Source: Monarcha castaneiventris obscurior (taxonomy: Eukaryota > Chordata > Aves > Passeriformes > Monarchidae). Taken from it: 64,000 nt of DNA. The position numbers were made by a program, and so were the translations under genes. The notes beneath the pieces were generated by a model. It searched no databases. It saw only the letters and a program-made list of their open reading frames with translations, and had not been told where the DNA came from. Shown here one piece after another: positions 36,001-49,005 of this stretch; positions within the stretch are counted from its first letter, which is position 1, and each line of letters begins with the position of its first letter. Location of the stretch: assembly GCA_026261815.1 (NCBI GenBank), contig JAMPIT010000230.1, forward strand, positions 5,393,001 to 5,457,000, in the 5' to 3' direction.

Positions 36001-37237
36001 AGCAGTAAATAAACCTCTGTTGATCTCTCTCTCCCTCTGAGGCCAGCCAATACCATTAACCACATCTTCTGCTGTTACATTAGAGTTCATGTGGTGCATT
36101 TGAAAGATCTTTTTAATTTCCTGGCGTAATATTTAGGATGAGTCTGTTAGTGCTGGGGAAACGTAAGATGTTTGCCAGAATTTGATGAGAAGAAATAGAC
36201 ATTTCATGTCTTTTTTTTAGCAGTGAAGACCTTTTCCTCCATCAGCAGAGCTGTTCCCCTCCTCATCAGTGTGTCAAAGACAGCATGGTCAGAAGTATGG
36301 GGTAGTTGTGGCCATCTCTGCTGGCCTTGAGTTTATGTAATCCTCTGTTTTCCATCCATGATCCATGCAGAGGACAAGCTCTGGATTGTTCCCAGTGTTA
36401 TTTCAGACAAATGAAACTATCTCAAATAACAACAGACCTTGAACCTCAGGCTTCAGGGACCAAGGAAGGAATTTCCCTTTGGTAAAGAATTGTGTGCACC
36501 CACCCAAGACCCTACATAAACAGGTGTAGAGCATAAAGACTATGCCCCACAGATAAAGAAAGACCCCCAGATGGGACATCATAGTGTGCCCACATGACAC
36601 AAATCATCCTTGCCCGAGTTTTCATCAGCATTCGTGGTTCATGGGCTCAGGTCATGCTGATTTCTAGATTTTGGGGTTGCGGAGGTGTTTTCCATGAGGT
36701 CAAACTGCAAAAGTCAGGATCATTCTTCTTCAATTGTTCCCCAGAAGGTGTGGGGGATCATTTGGGCTTATCCCAACTAATCAATTCCCTATCAATGCAG
36801 GAGTCTCAGGCTCTGTTTTCTGTTCTCTGAGTGCTATATATTTGAGGAGGTCAAATGAGATAATTTGGTTGATTCTTTTGTTCTTGAAATTGGAATTTGG
36901 AACATTTGTCTTGTACTCAGTGGAAGACAGAGTAGCTGCTGCCATAATTTAAAGAGAACTATGATGGAAATGGATATAATATGCCCTTGAGTACTCTGAA
37001 CTTTTATACCCAAAGCAAATGATAGAGGTAAGAGCAATGAGCAAAGACAAGCTGCAGTGCAGAAATTCTGGGGTGTCGAGGTAGTGTTTGCCCTTGGCCA
37101 CCTACAGACTCCCTGCAGCCTGCAAACTGGAGCACCTCTGCTCTAGTCAGTAAAACCATGTCCATTCTCAGCCAGCAGATAATTTGGCCCTTAACCTTCA
37201 CACTTTTTTGATGGCCTTCTATGCCAGGCTTCCAGCA
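33086..37237. other. Unique non-coding sequence, nothing recognised
   Basis: No gene is supported. The 149-codon frame at 33201-33650 (-) lacks motifs and overlaps other open frames. Short tracts G7 (about 33660-33666) and T9 (about 34572-34580) are present. At 34047-34066 the words GATTCTACGATTCTTGTG resemble CR1 octamers, but the sequence before them is not CR1. The part at about 35920-36140 is AT-rich and complex and could be a conserved element. Confidence 0.45.
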
Positions 37238-38062
37238 ATGGGGGATAAGAGAAGAGCAACAGATGTCATCTAACTGAACTCGTGCAAAGCTTTCGACACT
37301 GTCCCTCACAACATCCTTGTCTCTAAACTGGAGAGATGTGGATTTGATGGTGGAGCACTCGGTGGTTAAGGAATGGCTGGATGGTCGCACTCAAAGAGTG
37401 GAAACCAGGGAAGGGTGCTGGTCCTCAGGGGTTAGTATTGGGATTGGCTTTGCTTAATATCTTTTTCAGAGACATGGCCAGTGGGACTGAGGCACCCTCA
37501 GCAAGTCTGCCAGTGGCACCAAGCTGAGTGGTGCAGGTGACACCCCAGAGGAAAGGGATGGCATCCAGAGGGACCCGGACAGGCTGGAGAGGTGGGATTG
37601 TGTGAACCTCATTAAGTTCAACAAGGCCAAGTACGAGGTCCTGCACCTGGGTCAGGGTGATCCCAAGCACAGAGGCTGGGAAGAGAATGGACTGAGACCA
37701 GAGCTGGGGGGAAGAGCTTGGTGGTGTTGGTGGATGAGAATCAGAACACAAGCCACCACTTTGCACTTGCTGCCCAGAAAGCCAAGGGTGTCCTGGGCTG
37801 CATAACCAGCAGTGAGACCAGCAGGGTGAGAGAGGGGATTCTGCCCCTCTGCTCTGCCCTTGTGGGACTCCACCTGCAGTGCTGTGTCCAGCTCTGGGGC
37901 CCCAAAAATAAGGACAAGGACATTTTGGAGTGAGTCCAGAGGAAGGCCACGATCAGAAAGCTGGAGCTATGAAGAGAGAGGGCTATTAGAATTGGGGCAG
38001 TTCAACCCAGAGAAGTTGAGAGAGCACCTTCCAACCCAAATCCTTCTATGATTCTGTGAAAT
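37238..38062 (+). mobile_element. CR1 LINE, broken ORF2 with intact 3' terminus
   Basis: The forward strand carries, in order, decayed CR1 ORF2 segments. Near 37245-37310 GDKRRATDVI is followed by KAFDTVPHNI (reverse transcriptase motif region). At about 37430-37480 SGLVLGLALLNIFFRDM stands for the 'SGVPQGSVLGPVLFNIF' box. At about 37490-37530 SKSASGTKL stands where the catalytic FADDTKL box should be, so both aspartates are lost. At 37605-37660 KFNKAKYEVLHLGQGDPKH follows, and at 37750-37920 FALAAQKAKGVLGCITSS and VQLWGPKNKD. Stops and frameshifts separate these blocks. After GTTGAGAGAGCA the sequence jumps to CCTTCCAACCCAAATCCTTC and TATGATTCTGTGAA, the CR1 3' tail, so several hundred bases of 3' sequence are deleted internally. 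The copy is inactive. Confidence 0.95.
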
Positions 38063-41000
38063 CATAGTCATAAACACAGGAAATAACAAGATACTCCAAA
38101 ATGTCACGTTGAGAGTGATAAAAGCACTGATCTCTCCTATTGCCAGGTCTCCAGGCAATATTGATAGGAAAGGAGTGTCAGGGAGATTGTATGGAGTAAC
38201 AAGTGGCAATAAGGAAATATTTTTCCTGGAAACTCAATTAAAATTAAACCAAACACAGCCATCTCCTTATTTAGACCAGAGAGTTCAGCTGGCAGCTCTG
38301 AGAGTTGGTTCTCTATGATGGTGTTAAGCAGCACTTCTCTTATGAGAAATAGCTAGTAAAATATTCCCCTTCTCTGCGGGACTTTATACATCAAGGCCAG
38401 GATTCCTCATTAAGCTTGGTCCCTGGTTTAAAGTGTTTTCCACCACTCTCTGGTGAGGATAAATCTAAGCTAATGGTGGATTTGATAAGACAGCAGTTTT
38501 ATGATCCAAATACATTGCGTTGTCTATGAATATAGGCTATTTTTGTCAGTTACATTGGAAAGAAATAAATTACTCATCAGTCAATCCATTATTATTATAA
38601 TAAGAGCACGGCACTACTTAATTGCATCAGTTAAGTGGATATGACTTTGCCAATGCTCATAAATGCCATTACATCAATCCACAGAAATGGACCTGTTGAT
38701 TTATTAGATGATGATGGACAAAGAAGATGTTGCAATCTCTTTTATAATTTAACCTGTGTTTAAGACATATAGGTGTTTAAGGCCAATACATGTACAGTTA
38801 TTACCACAGAGAGGGAAAGGGAAAAGGGAATTGTAAACCATAACAACCTCCATCAAGTACATGCCTATTTTGGTATGTGTAATAATCCTGGACATGCATT
38901 TACTCTGTGGTACTTAAGCTGCTGTGGGCTATCAAGTACAGTAAATCCACCTTTAATCAAAGCACCCATGGCATATGACTGAGTACTGTAAATTTTCTTT
39001 ACCATGGACTAATGCAACTGCAGAACAGCAGTTCCACAGACCAACTGCGTGGTTCATTTCCCAAGTGCCTGTTTCATTTATTTATATATTTTTGACAACA
39101 AATCCCCACCAAGCAGTAAGCCAGTGAATGCAACCCCTGTAAGGATATCATTACCAGGAATAAGGACAAATATGTTGTGATTTGATAACGCACCTGCTCT
39201 TCAGTTATTTTTGCACAATTCCATTAGTCTGCACAAAAGACCTTCTGCATGCTGGATGAAGGTCAGAAGTGACACAAAAATGGAAGTCATCCCAACTCTT
39301 GTGAAAGCTGTTTCTATTTGCCTTTTGCTGTTCACTGCTGTTCACTCTGTGTTTATATCTTCTACCTCTGTTTTGGGACAAAGGTACTCCTTGAGAACAC
39401 CCTGATTGAGGAGCTTTAAAAGATGGTCTTCCAGAAGCCTTCTTCACCAAGAAGAAAGGCCAGGTTCTCTCAAGTGTCTGAATCCTGTTTAGGCACCTGA
39501 CTAGAGCAGTCATATTCAATTAAGTCCTCCCACACAGAGCCCTGGAAGTTCTTTGTTGAGAAGGTCTTAAAAGAGCTGCACAGTGTGTCTACAAACATAG
39601 ATCTTAGTTGTTTGAAATTCTAGCCTAGAAGCTCTGTGGGAAAATCTGCATAAATTCTAAAGTTCATATGCAACTTTAAGTAGCTGACAGAAATGAGAAA
39701 TAGGTTGAAATTTAATCTGTTTCAATTAATTAAATATTGAGATTTGATATTTTTACTATTTGCACTTTTGACTCCCCAGTGGGTATAATATTATATTAGG
39801 CTTCCCAATAAGTCTTCTCATTATAATGTCTAGAAGGTCAGCATCTTATTAGAAATAAAAATTGAAACTTTGAAATAATACTGAACATTGTAGCATCCAC
39901 AAAGCTGCCATGCCTGTGTTAGCAAAAGCCAGATTCCTGTACCCATTATTCAAGTTGAATAAATAGATTTCTTCATGAGAAGCTTCCTTGAAGTCAGTGG
40001 ACTGTGCAGTAAGTCTCTGTTTGCAGTGATTGAAGGCACCAGGCTCTGACCTCAAATAAGGAAAGAGATTTTGATTTTGCCAAACCTTTGGACCATATTG
40101 CACAAGATGATGGAGTTCCTGGTATGCTGACAGAGGAGAAACCTGCAGTGAAGACGTCTGAGTCATCTCAGGAAGGAGTGGAATGGTCAGTCCCTTTTGA
40201 GAGAAGGTCTTTGGGCCTCACAGCCCATTCCACCTCCTTCTGCAGGAGGACAGCAAAGGAAAGCCACAAACACACCTTCATGCGCTGCTTCTCTGGCCCT
40301 CAAACTCACCAACAAGGGGAAGAGAGAGCATCTTATGTCTGTCCTCCAGGGGAAAAGGCACTGCAGCCCTATGAGCTCTAACACCACCATTCCAGGCAAT
40401 ATGGAGCCCTTCCCCCCACCAAAGCTTGAATCTTCTGGTGGAATCATGAAACCTTGGATAAAGTTTCCAAGGAACCTGCTCAGACCAAGGGCTATCCCTG
40501 ATCACACCCTCCAGAGAGATTTTATCAGGTTGCTGCAGCGAGTATATTTCTGGTTGACATTTTCAGGAGAGCCCCGAGAGATCTGATGAAGCATATCAGA
40601 AAGCACGAACCCAAGAGCCCATCCTGTACGTGTCAGAGAGAGGGTCTGGATCCAGCTGGGATTAAAAAGCCCTAATACACTGACTTTGGTAGCATAACTG
40701 ACAGCAGGATTTGGCCCATTGTTTCCTGGGAAAATTAATGAGCTGTAAGAAAAATATCTGACCATCATTTGACTTATCAAAGCCATTGTGACTCCTTCCC
40801 TAAATAACATTAAGATGAATCACCTATTATTTGAGAATTGAGAGTCACGGTAGTGACTGAAGCCAAGTTAGGAAAATAGCACTGCCATTACTAGCTTTGC
40901 AGGATTGAACTTGACTTGGAATCTGGGGTTTTGCCCTGACAATACCACAACGTTTGAAATCTTATTTACTTTGTGGGGTTTCTTTTGTACTAACCTACTC

Positions 41001-41691
41001 ACTCTAACATCACACGAAACCTTTAATAGGTGTCCTACATACACGGAATTTATCGTCAGCTGCTTGAATCCTGATCTCATGTGCAATGGTGCAAATAAGA
41101 ATGAGGGTGCTGCAAACAGTGCTGAAATATCTGGTTTTGTTTTGCAAAATGCAGTCATTGAATTTTACAGTAACAAAATCAGACCTGCATGCAGATTATT
41201 TCCATTACTTTGGGGTTGCTTTTATTTTTTTTTTATCTTTATTGCTTTTACACATTTTTAAAGTGGCTTTTCTATGTTCTTTACTCTCTCACTGCTTCAA
41301 TTGCACAAATGGAAAAATATGGGAACCCTCTGGTGGCCAAAATAATATCTGTAAATCCCACTCAGCCTAAAGTACCTCTGCAGGATCTAGAGACAGGGTC
41401 AAACTCTGTCGGAGTTTTATTAATAACATGTTTGATCACCTTTTTTTCTTCTGTCTGTGTACCTTTGTACATAGCCTTACAAGAAATGCCCTGCATTTAT
41501 CTAGATAATTTAAACAACATGTTTTTTATTGTGGTTGAAGGTCTGTTGGTCTTTAATTGCTGATCACTTGCTCAGTGATTGGGGCTTTTCAGAACAATTA
41601 AACTGTGAAGAAATGGATTAAAGAGTAATCAGGATTGCCTATCATGGAGTCCTCTGTGTAGCTCAGTTCAGATGTGAGAATGCTTAGAGAT
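38063..41691. other. Unique non-coding sequence, AT-rich block at 38480-38780
   Basis: No gene is supported. The 129-codon frame at 40197-40586 (+) overlaps frames on the other strand and has no motif. Block 38480-38780 is AT-rich but complex (TTATTATTATAATAAGAGCA, CTTAATTGCATCAG, octamer-like and TAAT words) and has the look of a conserved non-coding element; this is inference. At 40665-40720 'cactgactttggtagcataactgacagcaggatttggccca' weakly recalls the old repeat at 4714-4885. Confidence 0.4.
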
Positions 41692-41991
41692 AATAGAATA
41701 ATTGAATCACGGAATTGTTTAGATGAGGAGACACCTTAAAGATCATCTCATTCCAACCCCCAGCCATGGGCAGGGACACCTCCCACTAGACCAGGTTGCT
41801 CCAAGCCCCATCCAACCTGGCCTCCAAGGTATGGGGTATACCTTCAAGGTATTCAAGTATACTTCCAAGAGTGGGGCATCCACAACTTCTTTGGGCAACC
41901 TGTTCCTGTGCCTCACCACCCTCCCAGGAAAGAATTTCTTTCTAATATCTAATCTAAACCTACTAGCTTTCAGTTTAAAGCCTTTATCCTC
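41692..41991 (-). mobile_element. CR1 LINE, 5'-truncated 3' end
   Basis: The plus strand reads the reverse complement of the avian CR1 3' end: an imperfect octamer tail (TAGAATAATTGAATCACGGAAT), AAAGATCATCTCATTCCAAC, CCATGGGCAGGGACACCTCC, CCAGGTTGCTCCAAGCCCCA, GGGCATCCACAACTTCTTTG, then TTTCTTTCTAATATCTAATC and CAGTTTAAAGCC. Within the copy, roughly 30 extra bases at about 41828-41862 contain an inverted repeat (AAGGTAT...ATACCTT) that the family does not normally have. The copy is about 300 bases and carries no intact coding sequence. Confidence 0.95.
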
Positions 41992-44900
41992 AAGAACAGA
42001 TGAAATTTTTCATCATCCTTCTCCCCACGTAGGGGAGTTTAAAACACAAAAAATGTGAGCCCTCCAGTGATTGGAGAAATCCAGCTAAATCCAGGGGTAG
42101 TGGTCTTGGAGCAATTGAGAAGCAATGAATTGGCATAACCTGCCTGCTCACTGTGGAGAGGCTTCTTTTCTATCCTTCTGTCACGAGCAAGGGCATCAGG
42201 CCTTCAGCAATGTAGATTTGGACATCCCCAACTTCTACTGCAGTGGCATTTGGACATTTTTTTGTCTTGTCAGCTTCATTTTGTCTCCTAATAAAAATGT
42301 AGAGTCCTCTCAATTTGCTTTCAAAGTGCAAGGTAAGCCCACAGGACCATTTCATTCTTCTTAGTAATCTTCCCTGGAAGATGCAGAAGTATTTAAATTC
42401 TGCCAGAGATCTATGGACCACAGTCTGCCAGTGCCCTCCAGTTTGTCAAATGGATGAAGGTCTGGTATGAATCACCACTTTTCCATTTTGTGCCATTGTA
42501 CAATCAATACACACTCATATAAATGAGGATGCAATGGCCAAGGCTCCAGAGGGAGTTGGGCCCCACAGATTGCTGCATCAGAAAGTGGTTGCATCAGATT
42601 CCTGCTCTTTTTTGCTGATGCTAACGTAAATTTTATTGCTACGTTGGCAAATTTGGCCCACTGAAAGGCTTGTGACAATTGTTATAATCAGCATTTCCTG
42701 ATCAATTTTTGCTTACTTTTTTATTCCTTTCTTATAGAGAAATCAAATATTTTGATTTTCATATATTGATTTAATTATTTATTGTGAAAGACTCCATCCA
42801 GACCACAATATACTAATTTCTGGTCATAAAACGCATCAAGGAATATGTATATATGCTGCTCACTTAGATGCTAAGGTCTTCAGGATAAGGATCATACAAC
42901 TTTGCCTCGTACTGCTCTGCAACATCCACTGTGACACAGATCATTCACAATGCCAGATTCCACATATAGTGTGGTTTCTTACTTGGCATCAGCTACTGGG
43001 TATCAATGAAGCAGTAAAGGACTGTTCTTCATCTGCTCTCCTGTGCCATATGAACTTTAAAGAGTCTAAATCTAAGCAAGTCAATTTTCAAACTCGTTTT
43101 AGTCAATGGAGAAAAGCAGGAACCAACTAAGAGTAATTAACAACACATCATGCTGGACATCTGGACACATCAGGCATCCCCAAGGACTGAGCCCAGGCAC
43201 TGGACTGCTGACCATCCACATGTTTAAATTGTTGCCCTGTTCCCTGAAAGGGTTTGTGTATGTGCCAAACAGCACTCCCTTAGACATTGCTTGGGCATCT
43301 TTCTGGGGAAAGATGACCCATAAGGCTGTCCTGGGACACAGCTGTGCCAGATAATGGCTCATCATCACAAATCTCTTCCATGCAGTGTAGCTACAACCTC
43401 CCCTTCCTACTGTGAAAACATCTGTCAGACAGGCTGCAGCACAGCCCTCATATAATTTCAGACACTTGCAACTGAAAAACATAATATCCCAGGGCCAGGG
43501 AGGCAGAAAACAAGCCCAAAGGACACCTAGAGTCAATTGCATGGGTGAAGTTAGGCCTTGCTGCTTGGTTTTGAGGTCAGTCTCCTTTATACTCAATAAC
43601 CCCTCTTCTCTTTCTATAAAATTGCATGTAAGTAAACAGATTTTCATTTTGAGTTTAAAAGGCAGTATTTCTGTCATGCCAATTATATGGTCATTTTTTA
43701 TGATTGTATTTTATTTAGGCAAATACAAAGAGCAAAGAGAGATGAGTTAAGCCCAGGAGCAGCAAGTAGGCACAAAAGGACTACATCAAGGGAAGCAATA
43801 CTTACTGTTCTGTGGATGTAGCAGTGCTGCTGTATCACAGAGACAAACCTCTTCAAAGGGAGCCAGGGAAGCTACAGAGACCCAGCTCACTCAGCCAGTT
43901 CAGCCTCTGGTAGCAGTTAAGGGCAGGGAAAAAAAGCAGCCATGTATTGACTGTTTCATTAATGTGCTGCTCCTGTAGCACAGGGAGAAATGCTTTGTGA
44001 ACATAACAGTGCATATCTTGCTGCTGTCTACCTGTACATCTGCAGTCTCACTTTGTTCTGAAAATTCATTGCAAAAAATGTCACTTCCTTGCACTCCTGG
44101 GCACACACGCAAACGTGGCTGTACAAGGCCACAGTGCAGAATTTGCCTTTCAAGTCCTGTGCACCCAGGAGTGGATGTATTGCTGGCTCCTGCTCCTCCC
44201 AAGGCATCAATGTTTCAGGGAAGTTGGGTTGCATAGAATCCCTGAATTCCCCAAGACCTGAAGTTTAGGAGGTAGTTTAACCTGCAGAATGCTGTCTGCA
44301 ATGGCAAAAGAGATTAAGAAAATCCACAGTCTATCTTCAGACTGGCCAGACAGCATGGACAGCTAGAAAAAAAATAACCATTTCCACACAGAGTGAGAAC
44401 CTGCAGCCTGCACTCTTTGGCACAGAGCCCACACGCAACTCTGCAGTGCCATTTGTGCAGGTTCTTCTAAGAAAGGAATTGCATTTAAAGTCCATGTTGA
44501 GGCAAGCAGACGGGAAACAGCTTCTTATTTCTTAGCAGCCAGTAGTAAATTGATGGTGTTTTGGTTTCATGGCTTGGGGAGGAGTAGATGAAGGCAGAGC
44601 CCAACACCCTGGCAATGTGGGCTGTGTTCAGACCCAACAGTGTGGGTTGTGCTCAGACCACCTACAAGAGGCCTCGCTCACTTGCCATGACTGTTATGGC
44701 AATTCAGGTTAATAAAGAAGGAAGACAACAGACCCCTACAAACCAGGTCTGCTGGATCTTAGCCGCCTGAGCAGACACTGGATGGGAGCAGTCTCTGTGC
44801 CTAAGTTAGGCACTTGCAGTAGGAGGGTAAAATGAAGCCTCGTGTGCTTCTGCCTCATCTGCAGAACTGGATTGCTTTTTGCTCAAGGAGGCTCTGTAAT

Positions 44901-47900
44901 GCTGCCAGGAACTGATTAACATCTGAATCACGTTGTCCTCTGTCTGTGTGGCAGATATAAATAGGTTGCAGTAGAGGTGGGCTGTGTCCACAAGCACTTC
45001 TCTCCTCAGGAGATGGTCTTATCTACACACACACACAAAGTAGAGAAGCCTCAGCCTTCTTGGGCAAACTTCCAAGATATTCCCCTTGGGATGAGGAGTT
45101 ATCCTGCTGATCCTGTGCTTTGGAATCACCCTCTGACCCCTTGTCTCAGGCTTTACTGCTGGCAGGCACAAAGCGACACAGCTCTCCACCCATTCGACCC
45201 ACACAGGGCTGGACAGCTGAGGAACCAGCGAAACTGCACCAGCTCAAATTTGCTTTCAGTTTATTATCTGTGTAGTGTCACTATAAAGGTCTGAGCTAAT
45301 CTTAGCTGCATAATGGGCTGGTAGAAAGTATTCTATTTGTTATGCAAATAAATATTTACTTCAAATGTGGTTTCCCAAAGCATGGTCACCTTGCACGCAT
45401 CTGCTTCCAAAAATGCATCTGCTTTACAACAAGGTAGTAATTATCCTTTCCTCAAGGGGGTTCAGTTTGAACCTACTATGTGTACTAGACTACTGGCAAA
45501 GTTTTTAATTTTGGCTTATGATGTTTGTAGTTTTTGGAGGCACAGGATCAAACGCTTGAAATGCAGTATTCATCTGATACTACATACCAACCCCAAATAC
45601 AGGTAGGGTTTGCTTGGTGGGCTTTTTTCTCCTTCAAGAACAGTTCTTTTCTCCTGCACATTTTTTTCCCCCCTTAAAACATCAGTCAGATGAGCGGATA
45701 TATGCAGAATGTGAGTAACTTCATTTCACTGGTAAAATACCTTAGTGGAGTAACAAAATAGCATTATCATCCTTCTTTTTTACTGGTTCTTCTTTTAATC
45801 TGTATGTCATAATAGTGTCATTAGAGGGTGACTTCATCTTTTTACCAGGCTATTTCTGCAGTACTTAATGTCTGTTTGATCTTTCATTCAGATATCTATT
45901 ACCATACATATCTATTATAAGTTGAAAAGGTTTTTAGTCTGACATAACATTGGAGAGGAAGAAATGTCAGCTTCATTAAACCTCACAGTTCTAAGACTGG
46001 AGGCAAATCACTTATTCAGCACATTTTTTAAGAAACATACTGAAAAAGTCGTATGAAAATACGTAGTTTTTATTTATCTATCTTCCCTCCTCTTTAATCC
46101 ACCTCTTAATGCACTTTGCTCTGCTTTCTCCAGGAAGGGAGCAGTGAGGGAAACATTGCCTTGAATATAGAAATAAGGCAATTCCTGAGCTCAATTACTG
46201 CTGAACTGAATAGCTCAGCCAACTCAGGGCTGGGAATAAGAGGGAGGAGGAGGCTGGGGGGAGACACTGTTCTGTAGCTGCTCACACACCATGGCCCTGT
46301 ATTGCCACGGGTGATTAGAAGGGTGCACTCGTAGTTATCCACTGCAAGGCAACACCTTTCTGCCGTGATAAACTTCTGTGGCGGGGGGTTAAAACAGCAG
46401 AATACTGTGTCAAGTCCCAGGCCCATCAAAGTCAATAAGGAGACTCCAGGTTTTTTTCATCTTGATCTATAATGTGGAATTGACAGAGAATCTGGTATAT
46501 TGGGACCTGATTCAGCAAGGAGCAAAAGCACTTTCATAATTTACAGCACAGTAACCATCCCAGCAAAGCAGACAGATTGGCCATAGGGGTGATGTCTGTA
46601 GTTATGTGGCTTGCTGAACTAGGACTCCAAGGACACAGAGACAGTGATCGCTTTTCTCCCAGGGTTTGTGGCTTTTCATCTACCTGACAATTCTCAGCAG
46701 TGGCACCAAGGCTGACAGTTTGGGCATCAAACAGCACAAAACTGAAGTCCTTTTGAAGCAGGGAAGTGCAGAATGCATGCAGAAAGGCAGGGGAAGGAGG
46801 GGAGCGAGGGGAGCTGAAGCTCAAAGGTATTAGCATGGACTGGCTACTAACTCTTATGAAAACTAATAGCTGATGCCTCCACTTTAGTTTTTTTCTCCTT
46901 TGAGGGGTCTGGCAGGTGACTTTAGGGGTGCAGAGGCTATGCTCTAGATGTGAATTGCTACACAAGCATTATGTAGACTAGAACAAGGACTAGTTTGCAG
47001 ATGCCCTGCTGTAACTCCCTGTAACACTGCTCTTTCGTTCAGCTTTCAGTGACATGCACAGCAGTGTCCTGGTTGTCTTGACTGAAAGAATGATCCTGTG
47101 TGTTTTAGCTGGATCTTCTCTGCTACAATCCATAACAGATGCCATTGGTGTTTTTGTTTCTATTGCTACTCGATGGCTTTCTCCAACTGCACTTCACATT
47201 CCTGAAGCTGAAAGGTTTGTTCTCTTAGCCACCAAGAAACACTACACTCTTATTTTGGAGTCTCCCTGCATTCCAAGATAGCACCGGCAACAGGGGACAC
47301 ACAAGGGTCAACAGCTCCTCATCCAGCAGCACAACCTCATTCATTGCAGCAAAGAGGTTTTCAGAGTTTGGGAATGCCCTGAAGAGTTTTACCTTCTGTG
47401 TCCCAAAATGGATGTCATTTGCTCTTTGTTCCTAGGCAACCCAGGGAGACACAGACAGCTGTCGTCAAATATTCTGCACCCAAATTGTCCCTTCTTGGCA
47501 CTGAAAAATCTCACTCAGCTCACTGGGGGTCTTGAATTCACACTGGGCATATTTGATTTTGTGATAGGTAATGGCATCTTTGTGCCATTGCTAGACTAAG
47601 GAAAACTGGCAGCAGGCTTAAAGTGTGGTGTGTAAGGGTATTTGCAAAAAATTGTTCCCAAAACATTTTACCCTCTGGAGCAACTGGGAAAATGAAGGTG
47701 AGAACTTTTAGCAATATACACCTTCAGCTGTGTGAAATTCTGCCCTGGATTTTGTTTCTGTTAACCTGACAAATGAGATTCACAATTTTAAATGAGGTCT
47801 GTACTGGGCCACAGATAATATAAACAATACTGAGATTTAGGTGCAAAACGAGACATCGAGATGTTGTGACAAGATATTTCAAACTCCTGCAACATTTTTA

Positions 47901-49005
47901 TGTCATTACATCTGAGATGTGAAGCCCCAGTAGTTGATCTACACTTGCTCTCAGGAGTCGTCACCAGCTTTCAGGCATTTTTTTCCCAAGTGTCAAACTT
48001 TCACAAGCAGCCTGTGCAGTTCCTTTTCAGTCTCAGCATATAACCCTGGCCATATCAAATGGAATGACCATGACACAGTGACATCTCTATTTACCCATTT
48101 CCATTACTAGAAATCAAAGATCTCATTTCCAAGTTATGTGTGACAATATTGTGTTATTGCTTCCCTACAGAGAAATGAGATAGATAATTTTTCAATTCCT
48201 TTCCAGACCTTCTGCTGTATTTTTTTTTTTTTTGCACCAACAACTTCTTCATTTCCTGATAATTGTTAGTCTAAGAGAAATAATATTCTCCAGGAGGAGC
48301 AGTCTGAAGGTTATTGTACATATCTAGCATTTTATTGAATAAAGACTGGAAACACAAGATCTAGTATTGACATGTCTTAATTTTTGAGAGTTTCTGTCAA
48401 GCATTATTTTTAAACAATGGAACTAGTTTAGAACAGCAGCTCTCAGTCTGTGATATACACTGAAAATCTGGTTTAGCATACAGAAAGTCACCAGTTTTTA
48501 TACCTGTGCCTGTCCCCACAGCAGGGCCAGCAGGTCCTCACAACACTGATGCAGCATGTAGCAGTAGGAGATTTTCTACTTTTGTAGATACACAACCTCT
48601 TTGGGCAACATAATCTACACTGATAAAATCTCTCTCCTGTCAGTGTCCACATGGAAGACTTTTTTCAGCCTAATTTTGGCTGCTGCTGCTGTGAATTTTT
48701 AATACTGCAGCCAATATAGCTGTTCTGGAAGAACACTGTGAGCCAGACCCAGCCTCCATAAATCAAAGCATGCCAAGCCCACGTTAGCTGAGCATCTGGA
48801 TGGGGAGGCAGGAGATGCCTCTGGGAGTTACTCTGTCTCTTTGCAAGGTAGCCAGGAGACTGAAAGTGAAACTTCTTCGTGGGAGCTGCACTCTCACCAT
48901 GTTTTTATTCTTAGTGGCAGAGTGTGGGGCTGGCAGAGGGTCCAGGCTGGACCCAGGGTGGGAAGAACAGTGACAGACAGAGGTAGTGAGTCCCCAGGAG
49001 AGAAA
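41992..49005. other. Unique non-coding sequence, longest open frame is spurious
   Basis: This 7-kb stretch holds the longest open frame of the window, 192 codons at 43099-43677 (-). It has no recognisable domain, an irregular composition with many Cys and Trp, and overlapping open frames on the other strand, so I reject it as a gene. Segment 46410-46545 contains CCCATCAAAGTCAATAAGGA and, after a gap, GGGACCTGATTCAGCAAGGA, which fits a reptile/bird ancient repeat in degenerate form. A T14 run lies at 48220-48233. Around 48430-48455 GCAGCTCTCAGTCTGTG faintly recalls a hAT-type end but has no visible partner. Confidence 0.4.

Noticed and set aside
43099..43677. Longest open frame, 192 codons on the minus strand
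   Set aside because: No family motif, irregular Cys/Trp-rich composition and open frames on the opposite strand. A single opening of this length is not surprising in 64 kb.
48430..48455. hAT-like terminal repeat phrase
   Set aside because: No matching inverted end or target duplication could be found by eye.
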